DNA from: Chryseobacterium salipaludis
GTDB lineage: Bacteria > Bacteroidota > Bacteroidia > Flavobacteriales > Weeksellaceae
DNA: 64,000 nt
Assembly: GCF_022968825.1 (NCBI RefSeq)
Contig: NZ_JALHKS010000002.1
Location: 496,001-560,000, forward strand
Reading direction: 5' to 3'
Shown: piece after piece, positions 8,123-15,422 of the stretch
Position numbering within the stretch: position 1 is the first letter of the stretch
Layout: every line of letters starts with the position of its first letter
Made by a program: the position numbers and the translations under genes
The notes under the pieces: model-generated
Told to the model about the DNA's origin: nothing
Database searches by the model: none
The model's input: the letters and a program-made list of their open reading frames with translations, nothing else

Positions 8123-9510
8123 AGGAAAATGTGAAATCGCCTGCAATTAAAAAGAACGATAAAAGTCCAAGAAAAACCGAAAGTTGTGTTTGTAAGGATG
8201 AATACAAATTAATATGGGGCAATAAAATTAGTTGTTCTGAGAGAAAAAAGGTAGTAGAGGTGTGTAAAAATATCTGGGAAGAATCTAAGAAATTAGAGAA
8301 AGCTAAGGAACTGATGTCGATCATGCATTTGGAAACTGGCGGCTCATTTTCACCATCACAGAAAGGGGTAAGTGCAAGAGGGACTAAATACATTGGCCTC
8401 GTCCAATTTAGCGAAACTACAGCACAATCTTTAGGAACGACTTATGAAACGTTAGGAAAAATGACATTTCTCGAGCAAATGACTTATGTCGAAAAATACT
8501 TACAGAAAAACAAAGATCAAATGAATACTTTAGTGGATTTTTATCTGCAAGTTTTAAATCCAGCTGCTGTGGGAAAAGGTTCTGATCCTACCTATAAAGT
8601 CTTTGATGAAAGTGTATCTGTCCCCGACGGAGATTGTCGCAATACCTCAGAAAAACAACGGTTGAGAAATATTACCAAAGATCCCTGGGTTAAAAAATAT
8701 GGCTATGCCTCCAATCCACCGTTCATGAAGGGTGATGAGCGTACGAAAAGAAAAAAATGGGTTTACACAAGACAGAGATATGAAGACCGGTATGGTTACG
8801 AAAACGGAAATACTACCATAAAGGAGATTGACGATGTTGTAAGACTTGAGCATTACAATCCAGGACAAGCGGAATTGTATGTTGACAAATGCGAAGACAA
8901 ACCTGTCGGTAAGAAAGATGATCAGGGAAAAAGAGCGCCGTGGGTCGATGTTGCATTTTCTGAATTTGAAAAATTTAAAGGTAAAAGAGAAAAAGATAGT
9001 CCCTTAAAAGAGAGAATTTCGCAGTATTTTAAAGGAACAGGAAATTCCGATTTAAATTATAAAAGTGCATGGTGTGCTGCGTTTGTTAGATGGTGCTTTG
9101 ATCAAACCGAGGAGTACAAAGACACAAATACGAAAGGTACAGCGGCAGCATTTGATTGGGCGGAGTTTGGAAATTCCAAAGTGGTCAGTAACAAATACGT
9201 AGATGGCTGGAGCAATGGATCTAGAAGCGAACCTTTCGTTGGCGCCGTGATTGTTTTCAGTTGGTCGCACGTTGCATTCATCGTGAGCGAAAACAAAGAT
9301 AAGAGCAAATACGTTTATATTGGCGGAAATCAGACGGGTTGGGAAGGTAAGACAGCAGGGACACAAGTTATAAGTATGTCTTCAATAAGTAAAAAAAGTT
9401 CAGATATTTTTGCAATCATGAAGCCTAAAGATTATGTAATCGACGATGCAGAGAAACAGCTGCCTACATACAATGTGGAAAGTGAAAATGATTTTAACTC
9501 AACAAGATAA
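7963..9510 (+). CDS. Orphan effector: lytic transglycosylase + CHAP-like amidase
   Basis: A protein of 515 residues. Residues 1-50 are the Ig-domain tail shared with 1618. A Cys-rich linker follows (CVCK, CSER), then an SLT-like domain with likely catalytic Glu124 (HLETGGSFSPS) and YIGLVQFSETTA. At about 325-490 comes a CHAP/TIGR02594-like cysteine hydrolase with SAWCAAFVRWC (Cys371), WSHVAFIV (His436) and GGNQ. It should cut both glycan strands and peptide bonds. The first codon is again the internal Met of the complete effector. The downstream lipoprotein starts 10 bases after the stop. Confidence 0.8.
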   Translation: MQKIGETGNNPKKPDSGEYLTGNYQEIFAEVIFEKVSAKSAVIDVGIMEEPKKQENVKSPAIKKNDKSPRKTESCVCKDEYKLIWGNKISCSERKKVVEVCKNIWEESKKLEKAKELMSIMHLETGGSFSPSQKGVSARGTKYIGLVQFSETTAQSLGTTYETLGKMTFLEQMTYVEKYLQKNKDQMNTLVDFYLQVLNPAAVGKGSDPTYKVFDESVSVPDGDCRNTSEKQRLRNITKDPWVKKYGYASNPPFMKGDERTKRKKWVYTRQRYEDRYGYENGNTTIKEIDDVVRLEHYNPGQAELYVDKCEDKPVGKKDDQGKRAPWVDVAFSEFEKFKGKREKDSPLKERISQYFKGTGNSDLNYKSAWCAAFVRWCFDQTEEYKDTNTKGTAAAFDWAEFGNSKVVSNKYVDGWSNGSRSEPFVGAVIVFSWSHVAFIVSENKDKSKYVYIGGNQTGWEGKTAGTQVISMSSISKKSSDIFAIMKPKDYVIDDAEKQLPTYNVESENDFNSTR

Positions 9511-9520
9511 CACTGTTCAG

Positions 9521-10699
9521 ATGAAAAAAAAAGTTTTTATAATAATTATCAGTAATATAATAATGATTTGTTGTAATGGGCAAAGTGAACCCAGCAATAG
9601 TAGTACTTTCATAACACCACATAATGAAACCATGGATTCAAAAACTGAAATCGCTTTAAAAAAGCAATTAGAAGAAGGGGCTTATCAGTATGCTCCGGAT
9701 GGGAGCGACGTCGGCAAGCCTGCATTTAGCAATGAAGAAATGATTGCAATGGTGAATTTGGAAGAAAATATTTTAAAGCAAAAGGAATACAAATTTCCAG
9801 ATAATGAAAAATTCGGCGATAAAATTAAATTATATTTTAGGAGAAAGATTATACATGATTCAGACAAACAGTATCTATATATAAATTTAAAAGACAGATG
9901 TGATCACAGTTTTGTTGATTTTAAATCTGATGGTATTTACTATAATGGATTTTATATCGTTAAAAAGAAGAACTTTATAACAGATTTTTACTACTTGCCA
10001 GAATTGATGAGTTATGAGAAAAGTTATTCTAAGTTATCTAAAGCGGAAGAGGCCGCAAATAAGGTAATATATAACACAAGATATAATTTAGAAGTAGAAA
10101 TACAGAAATGGCGTGAAGTAGAAGATTTAGAAGAACAACGCTTTCATAATATCCAAATAATTGTCGCCCGCAATAAATACCTGTTCAATGACAGCAAAGC
10201 AGATCTGGTGTGGTTAAAAGCTAATGACAAAATTTTTCTGGAATCACTGGTTAAAATTTTTGGATACGTAAAAGATAGAGAGTTATTGGAATTTGTGCTG
10301 AAGAACAATTTCAAAGATAAAGAAGCCTTAAATTCCATTTTGTGGAACCAAAAATGTGATGGAACTGCACAGGTAAATAAGGAGGTTTTCGATTTAGTCA
10401 AAACCTGGGACCAGCAGGATTTGAGTGTTTTTTCTCATAATGTTTTGGAAGTAATGCTTAATTTGCTAAAGGAAATGCCGGAAGAAAAAACTGCTAATTT
10501 TTCGCAACAGACCAAGACATTAGGTCTGATAGCATATTATGCTACCAAAACAGACCCTGATAAATATTACAGTTTTTTTCCTCTGTTAAGTGAGCCTCGA
10601 TTTGAGGAAGAATTCAAGAAAAAAAATTATTACAATATTCCCGATTTCAGGGAAATCTATAAAGAAACGAGATATCGCGGTATTGGGCCCGCTGAATAA
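9521..10699 (+). CDS. Putative immunity lipoprotein of the SLT-CHAP effector
   Basis: A protein of 392 residues; ATG 9521 is chosen because it begins the signal peptide (MKKKVFIIIIS, with CC near residue 17). A longer frame from 9446 would overlap the effector and hide the signal. No known domain is recognised; the body is rich in charged residues and predicted helix. It is followed by a strong terminator, so the effector/lipoprotein pair forms its own transcription unit. The immunity role is inferred from position. Confidence 0.6.
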   Translation: MKKKVFIIIISNIIMICCNGQSEPSNSSTFITPHNETMDSKTEIALKKQLEEGAYQYAPDGSDVGKPAFSNEEMIAMVNLEENILKQKEYKFPDNEKFGDKIKLYFRRKIIHDSDKQYLYINLKDRCDHSFVDFKSDGIYYNGFYIVKKKNFITDFYYLPELMSYEKSYSKLSKAEEAANKVIYNTRYNLEVEIQKWREVEDLEEQRFHNIQIIVARNKYLFNDSKADLVWLKANDKIFLESLVKIFGYVKDRELLEFVLKNNFKDKEALNSILWNQKCDGTAQVNKEVFDLVKTWDQQDLSVFSHNVLEVMLNLLKEMPEEKTANFSQQTKTLGLIAYYATKTDPDKYYSFFPLLSEPRFEEEFKKKNYYNIPDFREIYKETRYRGIGPAE

Positions 10700-10716
10700 T
10701 AAATATAAATTTAAAG

Positions 10717-10751
10717 AAGCCGTCTCATAACTCGATGAGACGGCTTTTTTT
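10717..10751 (+). terminator. Rho-independent terminator
   Basis: A 12-bp stem (AAGCCGTCTCAT/ATGAGACGGCTT) with a short loop and a following T run, 18 bases after the lipoprotein stop. It separates the orphan cassettes from the complete unit downstream. Confidence 0.9.
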
Positions 10752-10921
10752 GTGTTTTCACTTGTATCCCCTCCAAAGCATTACTTGTGAATATCAGATT
10801 ATCAGCGGTTTAAACAGAATATTGAGACACTATCTTTTCGAAAAAAAATTCATTGAAACTTCGAATACCTAACCTGCAAAAGTGATATGCAAATGCGCCG
10901 AAGGTAGCAAGGTTTCTAATC

Positions 10922-11329
10922 TTGACCAGCCATCAGAAACATTACTGGAACGACGCGGAAGGCCAGGCAGATTATCTGGCCGTTACTGAAGACGATTTAA
11001 CACTGGATCCGCCCGCTGCGCCGTTTGGGCAATGCAAACTAAAACCCAGTTCCGGCTGCTATTTACCCTGCACGTATGCACCTGCCGGCAAGTGGCAGAA
11101 GCCTTACGAAAAAGTAAAAGTAATGGGCAAAAGCTGTTTGACGGAAATCTCAGAACTGCAGTGTGCGGTAGGCGGAAAGATTACGATTTTCAAACATGGC
11201 CAGCAGAGCGAGGCGGGGAGGGGGAATGTGAAAGAAGCGGATACGAGGGAACAGCACATCTACAATCCAATTTTAAATTTTGAAGAATTTGGTGAGGAAA
11301 TTAACGGAAATCAAGCGGAAGCTTGGTAA
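10922..11329 (+). CDS. DUF4280 PAAR-like protein, N-terminus apparently frameshifted
   Basis: The frame reads SHQKHYWNDAEGQ, AAPFGQCKL, a Cys-rich middle, LQCAVGGKITIFKHGQQ: the DUF4280 pattern. Members are thought to cap or load effectors on contractile injection spikes. The normal start is missing in this frame. The conserved N-terminal motif (ICKCAEGSK) is found just upstream at about 10885-10911 but one frame away, so a one-base shift lies near 10912-10925. Either the gene is broken, there is a sequence error, or it is read from TTG 10922. It is 18 bases upstream of the complete effector, consistent with loading it. Confidence 0.7.
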   Translation: MTSHQKHYWNDAEGQADYLAVTEDDLTLDPPAAPFGQCKLKPSSGCYLPCTYAPAGKWQKPYEKVKVMGKSCLTEISELQCAVGGKITIFKHGQQSEAGRGNVKEADTREQHIYNPILNFEEFGEEINGNQAEAW

Positions 11330-11347
11330 CAAGTAAATCTTTGAACG

Positions 11348-13750
11348 ATGACAAAAAAAGGAGTTTCGGCCATTTCGGGAGTTACGTCCCCGGCGGTCGA
11401 TGAAAAAAATGTTTATAAAATTGTCAACTGGTATCCTGCCACGGCAGTTCTTGAGCGTGATCCTGCAAAGGTAACATGGGAACTGTTCAAAAAAAGGAGC
11501 AACGGTAAATTTACCACGACAAATATCAGAAAAATAGGACGCGGCGATTTTACTTTCGGACAGGCAGCAGCCGGACATACCTATCGTTTGGAAGCGTATC
11601 GCTATCGGCCGGAAGGTGGAGGCCTGATTATAACCTCGACACCTGCAAAAATTCTGAAAATTAATAAAGTAGAACTTTTCCATGTAGATGATACCAAGGG
11701 CAGCAAGTTTAGTTTCATGGAAAAACTTCGCGCAAAGGCGTACTGCAGTAATATGCTGGGCAAAGAATTAGTATTTACGCTTTGGGAAGATGATGCGAAA
11801 GGGGCGGGGCACAACACAAACAGCCAAGCGATTGACACAAAAAAAGCCAAAGTAAATAAGGAAGGAGTTTCCGTGGCAGAGTTTACGCTCACCGCAGCGC
11901 TCATGCGCAAAGCTGCGCGAGGCGAAATGGACTCTCAACTTGAGTTTTATGTTACAGTGGAGTATTACACGCACAAAAAACACGCGACGGATAACGTTAA
12001 TATAAAAAATCCTTATCTGCCGCAACAGGGGTCAGATCAAAAACAGACTACGCCCAAAGCGCAGCAATCGCCGGCTGCGACCAAACCGTTTAGCAAGAAG
12101 GATCAAGCCGGAATCGTTGACGAAACTAAAGCATTTTTTGCCGAAGTATATGATTATATGGAACGTGCGGGAACCGCTCTATTGGATAAATTACCTACTT
12201 TCGAAAAACCGGAAGGTAAAACGCCAACAATAAAACAAGCGGATGAAGGCACCACCGCTACAAATGAAGAAAAATGTTTAAGATGCGAAAAGTTATCAAA
12301 GGAAGAAGTAGATCAGATATTTACGACCGCGAGTGAAATTGATAAGAATAAATTAATTGAAACATTTAATGAAGCCAATGTCAAGTTCGAAATTAATACA
12401 TGTCTTCGTAAGGCTCATTTTTTTGCTCAGGTATTAGCCGAAGTTGGGCCTGCTTTAAAACTAACCGAACCGGAAAGTTTTAATTATAGCGTCCGCAGAT
12501 TGAAAGGAGGAGATTACGTGCGCGGTTCAAACTGGATAAATGGCAACCTTAATCCAAAAGAAGGTGGTTATTATTCTTCAGGCAGCGCAAAGGATTACAA
12601 AACGTCACCATTTTCGTATTTTAAAAGTAATCCGCAGCAGGCAGAAGCTGTTGGCCGAAAGGACCTGCGCTCGTACAATGATAAAGGTATCCAAGCTGCA
12701 AATAGCGAAGCCATTGCTAATTTTGTATATGCAGACCAAAATCGTGGACCTAAGTATAAATTGGGAAACGTTAATCCAGGTGATGGTTGGAAATTTATGG
12801 GCAAGGGTATTATTCAAGTTACCGGTAGAGGAAACTATACGGAAGTAAATAAGAGATTAGAACGAAAAGGTTATTCGTTCGATATCGTGAACAATCCTAA
12901 TGTGTTGTTACAGCATAAGGAGAGCGTTTTATCAGCAATGGCATTTTGGTATTGGAAGGATTTACAGCTGAAATCTGATAAAGGTGGAAAGAATGTCGTA
13001 GATTCAATAACAAAGATTGTTAACGAAGCTACGGATAGCTATGACAAAAGAAAAACTAATTTTGAAAAAGTATATTCTATATTTCAAGTTGACAAATGTA
13101 GTCCTACTGAGAAAGAAGTACAATTAAATACTGCTAAATGGCGTTTTCCGATAGATAATCCTATGCTTTGCCTTTATTCTCAAGGTGGAGGAGAAAAACC
13201 ATGGCATGGATCTTTCGGTGAAAATATTAGAGACGGCAAGGGAAATCATGCGGGAACAGATTTATTAGCAGCTCCTGGCACTACGATTTATGCTGGATTA
13301 AAAGGGAAGATATCAAGAGTATATACATCATCGTCTCTCGCTGGGAGAGTAGTAGTTGTACAAGTTACTGACAAAAAAACGTTCAAATCATTAAGAAATG
13401 ATTATAAGCCTCTTTACAAAGAAAGAGGTGAATTGCTAGAAAAAGGATTTGATCATGATGGTGATATCTACTTTGTTTTCATGCATTTAAGTAAATTTGG
13501 TTCTTTTAGAGAAGGCGACGACGTTGAACATGATAGTGTTATTGGATATACAGGAATATCCGGTAAAAACGGCAATAATTTTCAAACTAGAAATCCACAT
13601 CTTCATTTTGAGATCAATAATGTCGGCAGTGCTGCAGGGATCGCGTCGAAATGTAATCCCCAAGTTTATTTTAAATTTAAAACTGAACAGGATATGACAG
13701 CAGCCGACAAGGAATTGCAATTAGAATTTAAAAATAAAGTATGGAAATAA
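11348..13750 (+). CDS. Complete effector: Ig-like domains + GH19 + M23 peptidase
   Basis: An 800-residue protein. Residues 1-105 and 105-225 look like two beta-sandwich (Ig-like) domains. A Pro/Thr/Gln-rich linker and a CLRC motif (310-313) follow. At about 330-580 is a GH19 lysozyme/chitinase-type domain with likely catalytic Glu365 (LAEVGP) and FMGKGIIQVTGRGNY. At about 600-765 is an M23 zinc endopeptidase with HAGTD (His634, Asp638), MHLS (His713) and HLHFE (His751, His753). No signal peptide, so it needs a dedicated secretion route. The second Ig domain (TLWEDD ... FTLTAALMRKA) is the full version of the fragment at the start of the orphan effectors. Its stop overlaps the next gene by 10 bases. 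Confidence 0.85.
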   Translation: MTKKGVSAISGVTSPAVDEKNVYKIVNWYPATAVLERDPAKVTWELFKKRSNGKFTTTNIRKIGRGDFTFGQAAAGHTYRLEAYRYRPEGGGLIITSTPAKILKINKVELFHVDDTKGSKFSFMEKLRAKAYCSNMLGKELVFTLWEDDAKGAGHNTNSQAIDTKKAKVNKEGVSVAEFTLTAALMRKAARGEMDSQLEFYVTVEYYTHKKHATDNVNIKNPYLPQQGSDQKQTTPKAQQSPAATKPFSKKDQAGIVDETKAFFAEVYDYMERAGTALLDKLPTFEKPEGKTPTIKQADEGTTATNEEKCLRCEKLSKEEVDQIFTTASEIDKNKLIETFNEANVKFEINTCLRKAHFFAQVLAEVGPALKLTEPESFNYSVRRLKGGDYVRGSNWINGNLNPKEGGYYSSGSAKDYKTSPFSYFKSNPQQAEAVGRKDLRSYNDKGIQAANSEAIANFVYADQNRGPKYKLGNVNPGDGWKFMGKGIIQVTGRGNYTEVNKRLERKGYSFDIVNNPNVLLQHKESVLSAMAFWYWKDLQLKSDKGGKNVVDSITKIVNEATDSYDKRKTNFEKVYSIFQVDKCSPTEKEVQLNTAKWRFPIDNPMLCLYSQGGGEKPWHGSFGENIRDGKGNHAGTDLLAAPGTTIYAGLKGKISRVYTSSSLAGRVVVVQVTDKKTFKSLRNDYKPLYKERGELLEKGFDHDGDIYFVFMHLSKFGSFREGDDVEHDSVIGYTGISGKNGNNFQTRNPHLHFEINNVGSAAGIASKCNPQVYFKFKTEQDMTAADKELQLEFKNKVWK

Positions 13751-14772
13751 AAAAGATAATACATCTTCTTACTCTCATTCTCATTGTGCTTGGATGCGGG
13801 AAATCTGTTGCACGAGAGCAAAAAGATAAAAATGTATTAAATACGGTCAAGCAAGAAAATTTCAAATATCAAAATATTCCCTACGCAAAAAAGTTACTGC
13901 TTGCTGGAGTTCACATGTTCCAATTTAAAGACAATAAAGTAACGATCGAGTATACTAATGAAACCATATTTGGTGTTGGAAGCGAGCAGAAGTTTAATAC
14001 ATATAAATCATCTTATGATTTAGATCTGGGCGAAGTAGATCTCCTGCGGTTTGATGCTGCAGGTTCTCAGATATACCTGGTGGAATTGAACGAGGGATCA
14101 GATTTCATCTATAACATTTACCTGTCTGCTGGCAAAGAAATGTACTATTTGGGTAATCTCGACTTTGATATAGGAGAAATAGACCCTGAAAAAAAGCAGG
14201 ACAATAACTCGTTTTCTATTGAGCGACAACATGATAAAATCCACATTATTATAAAAAATGAAAAAAGACAGGTGAAGAAAATATTTTCGATTGCAAAACC
14301 CCTGCAGCCTTACAAGTCATATAAAAGTTTTAGCGCATATCTGAGCGAACTTTCTAATGATGAAATTGCAACCGTCCAGACCAGTCATGAATACATCAGC
14401 AATCTTTTTCGACTGGAGGTACAGGATGATCAGGTTTTGGTCAATATAAGAGGGAGTAAAAATCAATTGGTAAATGACAAGATTCTGGAAGGTTATGAGT
14501 CTTGTCCTGACGTAACTTTAGATAAAATTGTCATTAAAGATCCATACTTTACGATAGAAAAATATAACTGTACCACAAATTATTACTTGAAAGAGTATCT
14601 CACATTTAAGTTTGATAAAAGGTTGCTGCTGCATAAATACAGTGTAGAATACACATCCAGACAGAATCCCGACCAAGCTGTTGAAACAAAACATTTCTCC
14701 CAAAAAGACTTCGGAATGGTGTTTTTTGAAGAAGTAAATTCCAGTTTTTTAAATCAACTGCGACAAGAGTAA
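13741..14772 (+). CDS. Putative immunity lipoprotein of the GH19-M23 effector
   Basis: A 343-residue protein with a signal peptide and a good lipobox (VLGC at about residues 16-19). No known domain is recognised. The start lies inside the effector gene (10-base overlap), which implies coupled translation. It is the last gene of the complete DUF4280-effector-lipoprotein unit. Convergent with the PUR-domain gene; the shared hairpin at 14941-14971 lies between them. Confidence 0.6.
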   Translation: MEIKKIIHLLTLILIVLGCGKSVAREQKDKNVLNTVKQENFKYQNIPYAKKLLLAGVHMFQFKDNKVTIEYTNETIFGVGSEQKFNTYKSSYDLDLGEVDLLRFDAAGSQIYLVELNEGSDFIYNIYLSAGKEMYYLGNLDFDIGEIDPEKKQDNNSFSIERQHDKIHIIIKNEKRQVKKIFSIAKPLQPYKSYKSFSAYLSELSNDEIATVQTSHEYISNLFRLEVQDDQVLVNIRGSKNQLVNDKILEGYESCPDVTLDKIVIKDPYFTIEKYNCTTNYYLKEYLTFKFDKRLLLHKYSVEYTSRQNPDQAVETKHFSQKDFGMVFFEEVNSSFLNQLRQE

Positions 14773-14910
14773 TGGTATAATAACGGCTGAATTTATTTGC
14801 AAGCCTAAATCAATGCATTGCTTTGTGCAAAGTTTATACATTAAAATAGCGTGCTGCTTCACATACATAACTCTTAGTGAATTAGTATAGTAATTTTTAC
14901 AGGCATTCCC

Positions 14911-15080
14911 CACCTAACCAACCACTTCGCTTCTACAAAAAAATCCGGCCTGCTTTCAGCAAACCGGATTTCGTTTTATTTTAAATTTCGTCGTCGGACT
15001 CCAGCGTGTAGGAGCGGGCGCGGAAATCTTTGTCGTGCTTTTCAGAGATTACATCTTCGCCCTTCTGGCTGATGATAAAC
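14911..15080. repeat. Parental copy of the PUR-tail part of the cassette repeat
   Basis: The native 3' region of the PUR-domain gene. It matches the central part of the three cassette-boundary repeats (about 1315-1480, 5425-5590, 7665-7820) from CACCTAACCA, through the hairpin, to about codon 80 of the gene on the minus strand. Divergence in the leader part (ACCACTTCGCTTCTAC against ACCATCTCTCTTCCAC) shows that the derived copies are more similar to each other than to this one. Confidence 0.85.
14941..14971. terminator. Terminator of the PUR-domain gene (bidirectional)
   Basis: Stem AAATCCGG/CCGGATTT. On the minus strand it is followed by a T run, and on the plus strand by a T-rich stretch, so it can serve both the PUR gene and the immunity gene converging on it. 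Confidence 0.8.
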
Positions 15081-15316
15081 TCGGTGGACTCGCGGAACAT
15101 CTCTTCAAACGTGCGGAAGTCTTCTTTGTACAGGTAAATTTTGTGTTTCTCAAAACTGGCTTCACCGTTCTCGCCAAAATGTTTCTTGCTCTCGGTTATC
15201 GTCAGATAATAATCTCCTGCTTTGGTTTCGCGCACATCAAAGAAATAGGTTCGGCGGCCGGCTTTCAGCACTTTGGTAAATATTTCATTTTCGTGGCGTT
15301 CCTTATAATCACTCAT
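14981..15316 (-). CDS. PUR-family (DUF3276) nucleic-acid-binding protein
   Basis: A 111-residue protein with the DUF3276/PUR-alpha-like fold found throughout Bacteroidota (GRRTYFFDVRETKAGDYYLTI, KHKIYLYKEDF), expected to bind single-stranded DNA or RNA in the cytoplasm. ATG 15316 (MSDYKERHEN) is chosen because it gives the family's usual start; the longer frame to 15370 would include the promoter. The acidic tail (TLESDDEI) is conserved in the duplicated fragments. The 3' end of this gene is the boundary marker of all effector cassettes upstream. Confidence 0.85.
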   Translation of the reverse strand: MSDYKERHENEIFTKVLKAGRRTYFFDVRETKAGDYYLTITESKKHFGENGEASFEKHKIYLYKEDFRTFEEMFRESTEFIISQKGEDVISEKHDKDFRARSYTLESDDEI

Positions 15317-15347
15317 GGTGTCACTGTTTTTTGAAAAAGTTGTGTAA

Positions 15348-15355
15348 CAAATATA
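15348..15355 (-). promoter_or_regulatory. -7 promoter element of the PUR gene
   Basis: Minus-strand TATATTTG, a perfect match to the Bacteroidota form TAnnTTTG, about 32 bases before ATG 15316. No clear -33 TTTG was seen. Confidence 0.55.
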
Positions 15356-15422
15356 TAAGAATTCTTCCAACTGAAAAACTAATTTTCAATTATTTGCGCG
15401 GAAACTGATTTATTGCTAACAA

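Noticed and set aside
1-14800. A prophage, suggested by lysozyme-, CHAP- and M15-type enzymes
   Set aside because: No capsid, tail, terminase or integrase genes; the enzymes lie in repeated cassettes with lipoproteins and a DUF4280 gene, which fits secreted effectors.
15035-15334. Plus-strand open frame of 99 codons across the PUR gene, and the related frames at 5419-5604
   Set aside because: They are antisense shadows of the PUR coding sequence and its copied fragments; no start signal or family similarity.
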